From: Escarpia spicata
Lineage: Eukaryota; Annelida; Polychaeta; Sabellida; Siboglinidae
Assembly: GCA_963995525.1 (NCBI GenBank)
Contig: OZ023206.1
Span: 27,223,595 to 27,287,594 of the forward strand
Length of the DNA: 64,000 nucleotides
Direction: 5' to 3'
The notes beneath the pieces are model-generated. The model searched no databases. It was not told the DNA's origin and worked only from the letters and a program-made list of their open reading frames with translations. Of this stretch, positions 49,816 to 61,982 are shown piece after piece. A program made the position numbers and the translations under genes. The first letter of the stretch is position 1; each line of letters begins with the position of its first letter.

Positions 49816-50517
49816 TTCTTACTTCAGAGACCAATTATACCAACCAATGGCACCTATCAAATATGCATTCCCTCTGTGGGTTGGCTGAATTCATATATGT
49901 GACCCATCATTCGAAAAATTCTTACTGATAGTCATTACGAGTTATGAGACACTGTCACAATTTGTTATTGAGTATCCATTGTGAAACATTCCTGAGTAGA
50001 CAAATCTGTCATGTGTTAGTTGTGATGTGGAAATTGTAAAAATGTTACCAACATGTGTTTCGTACTGAGTTTTGTGACAACTGTCAATTTTTTATTGCTG
50101 ACAATGTTCTAAACTATAGCCAACAGTGTGAAACCACAAAGTGAAAAATCACAGCTGACAGAATTAAAACCACAGTCAAGAAAGTAAAAACCATAGCCAG
50201 CTGAGAGAAAACTTTGAAACTGTTTTTCTTGAAACCATACTTTTTTATTTCTAACATTAAAATAGCTGTATCTCTGGAAGTAATGAGAATATAGTTATTA
50301 TTAAGGTATGAATTTCTCAAGTTGCGTCTCATTTTGGCATGGTGGGTCACAAATGTTGTGCATTAAACTGTCAACACTGTTTCTCAAAACATGAATTCTT
50401 TCACTAATCAATTCAGCACTGAATAACTTTGCCAACAATTTATTTACAAATTTTCCATTGGTGCCATTGCACAGATCTTTGAGGAACACTGTCCTCCTGT
50501 CAGTAATTGCATTGGCC
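49816..50517. other. Spacer between satellites
   Basis: No gene. A GTGAAAACCACA-like motif recurs loosely at 50,127-50,205. Confidence 0.35.
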
Positions 50518-52140
50518 AAGGCTGCACACATTACACTGTCTTAGTTCACTAGCTGACATTGCACAATCTCAATTCACTGTATAGTATAACCACCTTAAAG
50601 AGAACAAGATGGGCGGTTGCACACATTACACTGTCTTAGTTCACTAGCTGACATTGCACAATCTCAATTCACTGTATAGTATAACCACCTTAAAGAGAAC
50701 AAGACTGGCGGTTGCACACATTACACAGTCTTAGTTCACTAGCTGACATTGCACAATCTCAATTCACTGTATAGTATAACCACCTTAAAGAGAACAAGAC
50801 GGGCGGTTGCACACATTACACTATCTTAGTTCATTAGCTGACATTGCACAATCTCAATTCACTGTATAGTATAACCACCTTAAAGAGAACAAGACGGGCG
50901 GTTGCACACATTACACTGTCTTAGTTCACTAGCTGACATTGCACAATCTCAATTCACTGTATAGTATAACCACCTTAAATAGAACAAGATGGGCGGTTGC
51001 ACACATTACACTGTCTTAGTTCACTAGCTGACATTGCACAATCTCAATTCACTGTATAGTATAACCAGCTTAAAGAGAACAAGACGGGCGGTTGCACACA
51101 TTACACTGTCTTAGTTCACTAGCTGACATTGCACAATCTCAATTCACTGTATAGTATAACCACCTTAAAGAGAACAAGATGGGCGGTTGCACACATTACA
51201 CTGTCTTAGTTCACTAGCTGACATTGCACAATCTCAATTCACTGTATAGTATAACCACCTTAAAGAGAACAAGACTGGCGGTTGCACACATTACACAGTC
51301 TTAGTTCACTAGCTGACATTGCACAATCTCAATTCACTGTATAGTATAACCACCTTAAAGAGAACAAGACGGGCGGTTGCACACATTACACTATCTTAGT
51401 TCATTAGCTGACATTGCACAATCTCAATTCACTGTATAGTATAACCACATTAAAGAGAACAAGATGGGCGGTTGCACACATTACACTGTCTTAGTTCACT
51501 AGCTGACATTGCACAATCTCAATTCACTGTATAGTATAACCACCTTAAAGAGAACAAGACGGGCGGTTGCACACATTACACTATCTTAGTTCATTAGCTG
51601 ACATTGCACAATCTCAATTCACTGTATAGTATAACCACATTAAAGAGAACAAGATGGGCGGTTGCACACATTACACTGTCTTAGTTCACTAGCTGACATT
51701 GCACAATCTCAATTCACTGTATAGTATAACCACCTTAAAGAGAACAAGACGTGCGGTTGCACACATTACACTATCTTAGTTCATTAGCTGACATTGCACA
51801 ATCTCAATTCACTGTATAGTATAACCACATTAAAGAGAACAAGATGGGCGGTTGCACACATTACACTGTCTTAGTTCACTAGCTGACATTGCACAATCTC
51901 AATTCACTGTATAGTATAACCACCTTAAAGAGAACAAGACGGGCGGTTGCACACATTACACTATCTTAGTTCATTAGCTGACATTGCACAATCTCAATTC
52001 ACTGTATAGTATAACCACATTAAAGAGAACAAGATGGGCGGTTGCACACATTACACTGTCTTAGTTCATTAGCTGACATTGCACAATTTCAATTCACTGT
52101 ACAGTATAACCACCTTAAAGAGAAAAAGACGAGCGGTTGC
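50518..52140. repeat. 95-bp satellite, ~17 copies, with higher-order structure
   Basis: Units start GGCGGTTGCACACATTACAC; copies begin at 50,613 and every 95 bp after that to 52,038, with partial units at both ends. Unit variants (CTGTC, CACAGTC and CTATC; CACTAG and CATTAG; CACCTTAAAG and CACATTAAAG) recur in order. Units from 50,518-50,898 are repeated at 51,088-51,468 (570-bp step). From 51,373 to 52,038 two variants alternate (190-bp step). Confidence 0.97.
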
Positions 52141-52364
52141 TTTACAAAAGTAATGAGTTTAATAGATTAACAGTAATTTAAAATGATAAAAAATTAACAC
52201 AGTGACAGGGTGCCAATTTGCAGGGTTAATTACATTGTGAAGTTCTACTATACTCTCTTAGTACAATTCTACTGTACTCTCTTAATATAGTTCTACAGAC
52301 AAAACAACCCAAGTTAACAATAATACTGACAGCAATTCAATATTTAATTCTGCACTAGCTTAAA
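52141..52364. other. Spacer between two satellites
   Basis: AT-rich; contains a small duplication (GTTCTACTATACTCTCTTAG and ATTCTACTGTACTCTCTTAA at 52,241-52,286). No gene. Confidence 0.4.
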
Positions 52365-54561
52365 CCCATGCATGGTGCAACAAACCAAGGCTTACACCCA
52401 TGCATGGTGCAACAAACCAAGGCTTACACCAATGCATGGTGCAACAAACCAAGGCTTACACCCATGCATGGTGCAACAAACCAAGGCTTACACCCATGCA
52501 AGGTGCAACAAACCAAGGCTTACACCATGCATGATGCAACAAACCAAGGCTTACACCCATGCATGGTGCAACAAACCAAGGCTTACACCCATGCATGGCG
52601 CAACAAACCAAGACTTACATCCATGCATGGTGCAACAAACCAAGGCTTACACCCATGCATGGTGCAACAAACCAAGGCTTACACCCATGCTTGGTGCAAC
52701 AAACAAAGGCTTACACCCATGCATGGTGCAACAAACCAAGGCTTACACCCATGCATGGTGCAACAAACCAAGGCTTACACCCATGCAATGTGCAACAAAC
52801 CAAGGCTTACACCCATGCAAGGTGCAACAAACCAAGGCTTACACCCATGCAAGGTGCAACAAACCAAGGCTTACACCCATGCATGGTGCAACAAACCAAG
52901 GCTTACCGCCATGCATGGTGCAACAAACCAAGGCTTACACCCATGCATGGTGCAACAAACCAAGGCTTACACCCATGCATGGTGCAACAAACCAAGGCTT
53001 ACACCCATGCATGGTGCAACAAACCAAGGCTTACACCCATGCATGGTGCAACAAACCAAGGCTTACACCCATGCAATGTGCAACAAACCAAGGCTTACAC
53101 CCATGCATGGTGCAACAAACCAAGGCTTACACCCATGCAAGGTGCAACAAACCAAGGCTTACACCCATGCATGGTGCAACAAACCAAGGCTTACACCCAT
53201 GCATGGTGCAACAAACCAAGGCTTACACCCATGCATGATGCAACAAACCAAGGCTTACACCCATGGATGGTGCAACAAACCAAGGCTTACACCCATGCAT
53301 GGTGCAACAAACCAAGGCTTACAGCCATGCATGGTGCAACAAACCAAGGCTTACACCCATGCATGGTGCAACAAACCAAGGCTTACACCCATGCATGGTG
53401 CAACAAACCAAGGCTTACACCCATGCATGGTGCAACAAACCAAGGCTTACACCCATGCATGGTGCAACAAACCGAGGCTTACACCCATGCAATGTGCAAC
53501 AAACCAAGGCTTACACCCATGCATGGTGCAACAAACCAAGGCTTACACCCATGCATGGTGCAACAAACCAAGGCTTACACCCATACAATGTGCAACAAAC
53601 CAAGGCTTTACACCCATGCATGGTGCAACAAACCAAGGCTTACACCCATGCATGGTGCAACAAACCAAGGCTTACACCCATGCATGATGCAACAAACCAA
53701 GGCTTACACCCATGGATGGTGCAACAAACCAAGGCTTACACCCATGCATGGTGCAACAAACCAAGGCTTACAGCCATGCATGGTGCAACAAACCAAGGCT
53801 TACACCCATGCATGGTGCAACAAACCAAGGCTTACACCCATGCATGATGCAACAAACCAAGGCTTACACCCATGCATGGTGCAACAAACCAAGGCTTACA
53901 CCCATGCATGGTGCAACAAACCAAGGCTTACACCCATGCATGGTGCAACAAACCAAGGCTTACACCCATGCATGGTGCAACAAACCAAGGCTTACACCCA
54001 TGCATGGTGCAACAAACCAAGGCTTACACCCATGCATGGTGCAACAAACCAAGGCTTACACCCATGCATGGTGCAACAAACCAAGGCTTACACCCATGCA
54101 TGGTGCAACAAACCAAGGCTTACACCAATGCATGGTGCAACAAACCAAGGCTTACACCCATGCATGGTGCAACAAACCAAGGCTTACACCCAAGCATGGT
54201 GCAACAAACCAAGGCTTACACCAATGCATGGTGCAACAAACCAAGGCTTACACCCATGCATGGTGCAACAAACCAAGGCTTACACCCAAGCATGGTGCAA
54301 CAAACCAAGGCTTACACCAATGCATGGTGCAACAAACCAAGGCTTACACCCATGCATGGTGCAACAAACCAAGGCTTACACCCATGGATGGTGCAACAAA
54401 CCAAGGCTTACACCCATGCATGGCGCAACAAACCAAGGCTTACACCCATGCATGGTGCAACAAACCAAGGCTTACACCCATGCATGATGCAACAAACCAA
54501 GGCTTACACCCATGCATGGTGCAACAAACCAAGGCTTACACCCATGCATGGTGCAACAAAC
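52365..54561. repeat. 32-bp satellite, ~68 copies
   Basis: The unit CCATGCATGGTGCAACAAAC plus 12 bases (CAAGGCTTACAC) is repeated from 52,365 to 54,561. Variants: ATGCAAGG, ATGCAATG, ATGGATGG, AAGCATGG, CAATGCATGG. Since 32 is not a multiple of three and the unit has no stop in the three plus frames, all three stay open for long stretches (up to 642 codons) with a 32-residue period. No codon bias or start context supports translation. A variant block at about 53,228-53,330 recurs at 53,677-53,779. Confidence 0.98.
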
Positions 54562-54709
54562 CGCGGCCAGCAGTTAGCACCATTGCAGTACTTTGATTTT
54601 AAATTCATTCACAGTGGCGCAATCTGGAGAACTGCTAAGGTTCCCTGTACAGTTTCCATGTTTCTCTGATGAGTGGAACAGCAAATTTATATTTAAATAA
54701 CTCCCTCTG

Positions 54710-55354
54710 TTATCCCATCCCAACCATATGCATTGGTTCAACAATCTTTATTGGTGTTAGCTTTGGAGCCACAGTCTTGAACTTCTCATATCGTTGACAA
54801 TTTGACATGCATCGCATCTGGCAATCTGAAACATTACAAATAACAAAGTAAATGCAACATGCATATGTGAGAATAAATATAAAAAATTAACAAAACTATA
54901 ACAATTCAAATTCATTACAATGATTTTTTTAATATAAATTTCTGACAAATATAGTGTATCTAAATGTTTGATTGTTAATTTATGGCTTGAGTGCTGAAAT
55001 TCAATGCAAAACACACAATAGGTAACACCGATGTTTATGATTATATATAAACAATATCAGACATCTAGTTTGTTAAACATGCAACATTAAAAAACAGTTT
55101 GCTTCATAAATCGATTACAGTGTATGAAGTAGTACTGTCAATGTGAAGGCCACTTACGCATGTCTTGACATCATCTTTCAAACCCTTCCAGTAGAAGGAC
55201 TGGGTGATCTTATCTACAGTGGCATTGATGCCACTGTGGCCAGCATGCGGTGCCGAGTGCATCTGCCACAGGATTCTTCTCCTTTCATCCACATCAATGG
55301 TGATGCACTGACGTATGTTCATGTGGGGTGGCTTGTACACCAGTGCTCCAGTAT
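54710..55354 (-). pseudogene. Integrase-like gene relic: two spliced exons with HHCC zinc-binding domain
   Basis: Exon A (55,354-55,158): acceptor AAATATTTCTAG, frame TGALVYKPPHMNIRQ, then MHSAPHAGHSGINATVDKIT and FYWKGLKDDVKTC, donor TGC/GTAAGT. Exon B (54,825 down): acceptor TTTGTAATGTTTCAG, IARCDACQIVND, then a one-base loss. In the shifted frame it continues YEKFKTVAPKLTPI and KIVEPMHMVGM. His residues in exon A and CDAC in exon B together form the HHCC zinc finger found before integrase cores, as in Gypsy/Ginger-type integrases and host genes derived from them. The 332-base intron separates the two halves of the finger. The integrase core is not visible; the 32-bp satellite lies just downstream. 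Calling it a dead gene rather than an element fragment is inference. Confidence 0.65.
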
Positions 55355-56779
55355 CTAGAAATATTTATTAAGTCACATCAGCATTATTTGTAAATGTTCG
55401 TACTTATAGCAAGAGTACTATTATTTTATAGTTGTAACGTTATTTAAGAAAGTAAATTAATTAGACCATTGTTTACCACGTAACAATTTAGGAGGGTTGG
55501 CATGTTTTTGCCCTCATAGTAGAAAACATGCGAACATTCTTCCAAAAAAAAATTCCCATTGACCACAAGATGACCAGGTGATAGATAATTATAATTACCA
55601 GCCGACGTCTAGGCTGGTAATAAAACTAGGGTGCACATGGACTGAGAGAGCGGAGATAGGAGAAAGAGTGAACAAAAAAGGAATGCTGCCGTCCATGTGT
55701 GGTCAGGTGACAAGTCCTGTACACAAGGGCACACAAAAATTCACACATGAATGCAAGTAGTTGGACAAAAGCCCCTCCGGGCAAATGTTACCCCAGACAA
55801 AAAAAACTTTCTACCCTATTTCTGCCCTGAGCACGGCAGGAATACCTTTCTGCTCGGCAGAAAACCAACCGTGCAATTTAGTTATATGATTTTGAAACTT
55901 AGATTTATTTACTTAAATTCCAGAACAGCTCTTGACATAACAAATTATACACTTTACATTAACACTTGTAGACATTTATCTAAGTTTTGGTGAATTGAAG
56001 ATCATTTTATAATCTAAGTCAATGGATATGTATACACTGTACATTCATTTTAGGGAAAGTGCCTTTGCAGGACCTTGCCCAATGCCTTTATTTAAAAATT
56101 TTGCCCAGCATAAGTTCATTCAAATACCCTAAAAGTAAGCCATTATTTTAAAATAAGGGATTTGACTCATTATGTTATGTCATTGCCAGGGCAAATTTTT
56201 ATTAATGTAATCAATTATCCTGCATAATTTCCACAGCACCAGAAATAGTCAAAGTCAATTAAATGTTGAAAATAATAACTGTTTGGTGAGCATTTCCAAT
56301 TCAACATCAATATAATTACAAGAGGAGATGCAATGTTTCGGTCAATTCGTCCATGCCAGAGGTAATTTTGCACAAAGTGCAATACCAGTTGGGATCGAAC
56401 CAACAACTAAAAAACCGAGACATTAGCATCTACCATTAATTACAAAAAAAAATTTGTTTTATAAAGTTAATCAGTTACTCAAAAAGGCAAGCTAATTGTC
56501 TTTGAAAGACTTTATGGTAACATTTCTCTTGGCCTAGGCATTGCGCGGTGTGGTCAAACAGCATTAGTGAATAATGTCAGAAATAATGTGGAAACAAATT
56601 AACAAGTGTTCTGAGCACTAATTCCAACTGACAGTGAAATATCAGTTAGTAAAACCCAAACATTCTGAGTGAGAGAAATGTCAAGTGAAAGAGTAACTAA
56701 ATCCTTACAAAAATCACTTTATGAATATGATAATAGCGTTTTATATTCATATCTGCAGACAGAATTTAAATGTTTAATA
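55355..56779. other. Intergenic sequence, possible repeat edge at 55,590-55,870
   Basis: TTGGACAAAAGCCCCTCCGG and GCAAATGTTACCCCAGACAA resemble a phrase common in invertebrate repeats. A small inverted repeat CCAGCCGACGTCTAGGCTGG lies at 55,599-55,618. No gene found. Confidence 0.35.
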
Positions 56780-56995
56780 GTAAAGATTTAAGAAATTCGA
56801 GTTAACCGAATGAAAAAAATATGACCAGGCAGGGAAATCGCGTCGACTTAACTGAAACTTGGATTTTACAGAAGCAGACTTATGCAAATTATTTAAAACC
56901 ATCTAAGATACAAAGACAGCCAGGGTCGAGGAAAAAGGGTTGACTTAAATTAAAATCGACTTAACCGAGTTCAAGTTATGTGGCGTGCACCGTAC
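56780..56995. mobile_element. pogo/Tigger-like MITE, longer relative of 2,289-2,469
   Basis: The right end reads GACTTAACCGAGTTCAAGTT then ATGTGGCGTGCACCGTA. This matches the reversed left end at 2.29 kb (AACTTGAGTTTGAGTTATCT ... GTGCACTGTA). The left end TTCGAGTTAACCGAATG is a degenerate inverted copy. No coding. Confidence 0.5.
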
Positions 56996-58061
56996 TTCAT
57001 TTCCTTTATTAAAAAATCATCAGCACATTTATTTTTCACAATTCTCAATAACCGAGTTCTTTTATTTTGCAGATGTAGCATGTGTCCAGAAAGTGACGAT
57101 CAAACAATATGTCTTTGTGGAGTCTGTTTTTGCTGAATGCTGTCAACATTGGAGGATTCGTTTGTTTTTCTTGTTCAGACATCATACAACAGTGTTTCAA
57201 CTTAATGTACTGATCATCCTCTAAAACGTAGAACACAAAATAAGTATAATAAACAAACACTACATAAAATAATACATTCCATACATAGTATCTGCCACCT
57301 TTATCATATCTCCAGGTGCTATACAAGCCTTTAGAAGGGCGCGAAGAACCAGTAGACAGTAGAGTGGTGGTTAATAATTATGCCATAAATCAATACTTTT
57401 GTAGTAGAAGAGACAATTTAGGTTTACTGCTAAATTGGGTATATCAATTGTTATTATTTAATTATCAAATGGGTAAACCGTCATTTGGGATATAGTTTGC
57501 CACTTTCTTGATGCTCTAACATTGTTCTGTTCGAATTAAACATAACACTGAAAATTATATAGGAACAACAGTTAGCCATTTCAGACATTGGGTTATTGAG
57601 TCAATTAATGGAAGCTAAACTTCATCATATACTGTTGTTATCAACCTTATTTTAAATTAGACCCACATATGTGCTTACTGTGGTATATTCCTCTGTACAG
57701 AGGTCACCACACAAATGTTAAGAAGATAATATATGAGCATTAAATTACCTTACACAGAGGTCACCACGCTATTGTGAAGAATAAGAAGTAACAAAACAGT
57801 TGTTTCATAGCAATGAACATAGCAGACCTTTCTCGGGAACAAAATACATTTCATAGAGTTTGCAGCAAAGGAGTTAGCCTGGACTTCCGAGTCAATGTTT
57901 TGTCGACTTCGTGTACCACATTTCTCAGCTCAACAGGGGATAAAACAAATCAAATAATTTTACAAAACATTTACTAGTACAGTGTCTGATCTTGTATAAC
58001 AACCATGTGACACACACTTACACAGCAGATAGGATGCACGAGTTTGAACTTATTGTACTAT
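56996..58061. other. Intergenic sequence with a weak exon candidate
   Basis: Minus strand 57,222-57,045 has an acceptor-like TGTGTTCTACGTTTTAG, a frame containing EDDQYIKLKHCCMMSEQEK, a stop, and AATAAA soon after. It could be a terminal exon, but no family is recognised. A short duplication (ACAGAGGTCACCAC at 57,698 and 57,757) is also present. Confidence 0.3.
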
Positions 58062-58204
58062 CATGTTCCTTTTTCATTAGGTTCATATGGCTATACATTT
58101 TTAAGTAGAGTTTGAATTAAACGTTTAGATAACAGAAACTTACTGAAGCCGAGAAACATTCAATAATGAAACTATTTTCTTTGCACCATAAATTCAGCTA
58201 TTTC
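58062..58204 (+). repeat. Direct repeat copy 1 (~145 bp)
   Basis: Matches 58,593-58,740 in the same orientation: CATGTTCCTYTTTYAYTAGG, GGCTATACAKTTTTAAGT, AAACGTTTAGATAACAGAAA, TACTGAAGCCGAGAAACATT, TTTGCACCATAAATTCAGCT. The spacer between the copies (58,205-58,592) has no recognised gene. Confidence 0.8.
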
Positions 58205-58592
58205 CACTTTGGCCCCACCTTCACGATTCGTATAAGGCGTGCTCATGAATATTTGTCCATCAGACTTCGATTAGCTACGCCGAGTTAATAGATGCAAAAA
58301 AACGTCATCAACATGTGTGTATCTGAATTAGCCACCGCCGTGCGAATGAGTCATGACCGATAAAATTATCAAAATGAAACGTGGACCAACTGCTGTTTAT
58401 GTCAGATTCAGCAAAGTAAAGAAGGAAAATATATGGAATAAACGGAGAATGAACATAGCCACAGCTCATGACAGACGGATTGATTTAAAAGAAAAAAACA
58501 CCTCTTCATGCACGAAGCCGCCGATTGCGACGCCTATGATATATTGAATGATTAGCATTGCCTTTATTGGTATATAAAAACTATGGAACCAC

Positions 58593-58740
58593 CATGTTCC
58601 TCTTTTACTAGGTACATCTGGCTATACAGTTTTAAGTTTAGTTTTAATGAAACGTTTAGATAACAGAAAGTTACTGAAGCCGAGAAACATTCAATAATGA
58701 AACCATTTTGTTTGCACCATAAATTCAGCTGCAATTTCTG
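58593..58740 (+). repeat. Direct repeat copy 2, abutting the truncated retroelement
   Basis: Second copy of the 58,062 repeat. Its right edge coincides with the end of recognisable RT sequence of the minus-strand Gypsy-type element, so the join was made by insertion, deletion or recombination at this repeat. Confidence 0.8.
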
Positions 58741-61700
58741 CAGACCATCGGTTTACGAAAGGAACGAAAATAGCTGCAGAACTGTCAAGAGTCTTCCTTT
58801 GTCTGGTATTCTTCTTGCGATGCTTCATCTTTGTCCCACGGAGCAAAGCGTTAAGCGGAGCTGCAATCTTGGAGAATCCAGGTACCATACGTCTGTAGTA
58901 CCCAGCAAGTCCCAAGAAACTCCTAAGCTCTGCCTCAGAGGTTGGTGTTGGCCAACTGCCTATGGCCTCAGTCGTTTCAGGGTCACATGACACACCATCT
59001 TCCGACACAATGTGACCTAGATAGTTTATCTTTCGCTTGAAGAGATGACACTTTGGTGGCTTGAGCTTCAAACCTTGCTCTTCTAAGCGTGTCAAAACAA
59101 CTTCTAGATTGGTGATCATATCCTCAATGCTCTTTGCATACAGCAAAATGTCGTCGAGGTATATTAGCAGATCCTGGTAGTTGAAATCAGCTGACATGCT
59201 TTCCATGAGACGCTGATACGTGGCAGGAGCATTGCAAAGACCAAACGGCATTCTCGTGAACTCGAAGAGTCCCCCTGTTCCTACGCGAAAAGCGGTCTTC
59301 GGTATGTCGTTTTCTTCCATGGCACATTGCATGTATCCTTGGGCGGCATCCAAGATGCAGAAATATATGACTCATCGGAGTGCTTCCAACGCCTCGTCAA
59401 TTCTTGGCAGGGGGTATGCGTCTTTCCGCGTCCTTAGATTTAAAGGACGGTAGTCGACACACACTCAGCTCTCCAGTCTTCTTCCTCACACCCACGGGCT
59501 GTTGCTCTTTCGGATAATGCCTTGCGGCATCCAATTTTCTAGATGTTGTCGCACTTCCTGTTGTAAATTGGGCGGCACTCGACGATGTGGAATCCTTATG
59601 GGCGTTTCATCAGTTAGTGGTATCCCATGTTTCACATTGTCAATGTAGCCTAGGTCGTCATCACCGAGACTGAACGCACCCACATGCCTGAGTAGCATGG
59701 CGCGTAGCAACTTCTTCTGTTCTTCACTGAGGTTGTTCTCCTCTATATCTAAACTGAATGGAAGTTCAGGTAGATCTTCAGTCTTCGGTGTGATGCCTTC
59801 TTGTAGTGGGCCTAACACTACCTTGTCTTCTTCCACCTGATGGATCTGACAGTTGACCATCCACTACTGTTACTTTGGTCATCAGTCCGAGTCGCGTTCG
59901 TGGGTTTAGCCAAATGTCCTGTTCGGTTTCATTGGCGACACACAGAACAACTCTTCCCTTCTCAAGAATGGACAAGGTATCATGCACCTTGATCCCTTGA
60001 GGTAGGTGTAGTTCAACCCCAACTCGCTCCACCAACATCTCGCCTGACATTTTCTTATTACCAGTACACGGTACTGGCGTCACTGTCCGTTCAGGTAGAT
60101 GCACAGGCATCTTACCTGCTACCTTGGCAAGACCAACGTGGTATTTTGGAGTTGTTTCCCCTGTTTCAGTTGCGTGCAGATGCAGTTCGCTAAGCCAATT
60201 TGGTCCTTCCGGGTGTTTCTGAAATTCCTCAGTTCCCGTTGTATTCAACAAATGTTTTGAGATTCGCCGCAACACATTGCATCCTAGAAGGCCAGGAACC
60301 GATTTTTTTTCTGCTCGCTGGGCAGGATTTGGAGAATCTCGCACTACGAGCATTCCTACTCCACTGTATCTATTGTCAAGTGCGACAAGATCTGGCTCGA
60401 AGTAACCGACATATGGTACGCTGAGCCCCTTTGCTGCTGTAAGAGTTAGAACTGTGTCTATCTGGATGAGCCGATATCCCACTGGTTCGAAGAATCGACG
60501 ATAAAATGATTCTGTCACCATTGATACCTCTGACCCAGAATCCAATAAACACCTACATTCTACATCTCCAATCTTGATGGTTGCTTCTGGACAATGACCT
60601 ATTGTCCTGGAGTCAATCCTCTCCGAATCGATGCCATCCAGCAAGCCAAAGTCACCCCCTTCCACCACTTGGCTTTCAGTGATGGAGGGAATCAGTTTCT
60701 GTTCCTGCATTTGCGGTCGTCTACCTCGTTTCTGTTGATTTGCCGACTTCTTGGCTGGACACTCCCTGGTCATGTGATCAGGTGATCCACAGCCTTAACA
60801 CACCCGTATACCGTTCTCGTTTCTTCCACTGTTGTTACGCTTGGTGTGTTTCTTAGGTGTACAGAGGAGCAAATCAAGTTTCTTCTCAATGGCATCAATC
60901 TGTGCCTGCTGCTTTCCCATTTTCTCCTCGATTGTGCTTGTTGTCGGTGTGCGACTCACCTCATGAACCGTGGTGTTCCTTGCTTTCCTGCTGTTGTCAT
61001 CGCCCAGCCACTTCATTGCTCTGGCTCTGAATCACCAGAATGTCAGCTCTGGTTCGTCCAGATTCAGTCGTCGCAGCTCTCGACGGAAATGGTTGTCGAC
61101 TACGCCTTCTGTTAATCGTTCTTTCAACTCTTTATTGATGCTTTCGTCTTCCCGGTTGTCTCTCTGAACAATCTGATCGGCGACCTTAACCAAAGCTAAA
61201 GAATAATCTTCTAAAGACTCTTTCTCTCCCTGGTCCCGCCGATAAAATTCCTTCTTCAGACTTGTTGCCGAGTCCACATAAATATAGGACTCCTCTGTGG
61301 CCTCCAGTAGTCGAGTCACGTCTCGGTCGCCACGAAACCGAAGTCGCATCTCAGACTTCGCTTCACCAACCAGATGTTGCATTGTGAAGTCAACCTGTTC
61401 ATCTAGCGACATCCTTCTGGCACTTATGCTGATGTCCTCCAGCCAGTCTGTGACATCTACATCCTGCTGATCTCGAGGGCGACCACGTAGCTTAGGAAGT
61501 TTCTTTTCCCTCGACACATACACTACTCTGTCTACTGCCCCTGCAGATGCCTCTGCTCTAGCAGCCCTCTACTCTGCCACTGTCGCTGCATGTTCTGCCT
61601 GTTGCAGACGCCTGGCCAAAACACGCTGATCTGCTAGCTCTTTTTTTAACGTGTCCAGCTCCTCTCGCGCACGACGCAACTGTGCCATGGTAGCCACAGT

Positions 61701-61760
61701 GAGATTACAGCTAGAAGAGAATACGTGGTGATAGATTAGTAGTACGTCAACACAAAACAA
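58741..61760 (-). mobile_element. Gypsy-type LTR retrotransposon: gag, protease and RT, 3'-truncated
   Basis: Minus-strand frames in order: 61,760-61,569, coiled coil (MAQLRRAREELDTLKKELAD); 61,523-61,032, gag with DWLEDISISARRM and FYRRDQGEKESLEDYSLALV; 61,016-60,780, linker; 60,773-59,778, a knuckle remnant (TRECPAKK) and protease LLDSGSEVSMVT at about 60,520-60,550 (active-site DSGS); 59,860-59,486, start of RT (HGIPLTDETPIRIPHRRVPP); 59,353-58,741, RT palm with FTRMPFGLCNAPATYQRLM, YLDD at 59,150-59,161, and LGHIVSEDGVSCDPE. Frame breaks lie near 59,365-59,485, 60,780 and 61,025. RNase H, integrase and the 3' LTR are missing. Confidence 0.92.
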
Positions 61761-61982
61761 TCATGACATTCAAATCAATGTGCAACTTATTTAGCATTGT
61801 TCATCAACTCAACAAGATGGTAGTGAGTTGATCTGACTCGTCCACGTTAATGTTCATTGTTGACACTGTTATAGATCATCGATGGTAGTTGTAGTTCTCC
61901 TTCGGTCTCGTCCTCCAGCTGTCTTCGTCCGTGCATGTGATGGGGTTTCTCCAGGGCCACAACCCTGCTCGCAGCGCCAAAT

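Noticed and set aside
52559..54487. 642-codon open frame as a real repetitive protein
   Set aside because: It is the 32-bp satellite read through; all three plus frames are equally open, and there is no start context or codon preference.
50518..54561. CRISPR-like array appearance
   Set aside because: The units are directly adjacent with no unique spacers, and the genome is animal.
57045..57222. Terminal exon on the minus strand
   Set aside because: Acceptor and AATAAA are present, but the peptide matches nothing and no upstream exon was found; kept only as a weak note.
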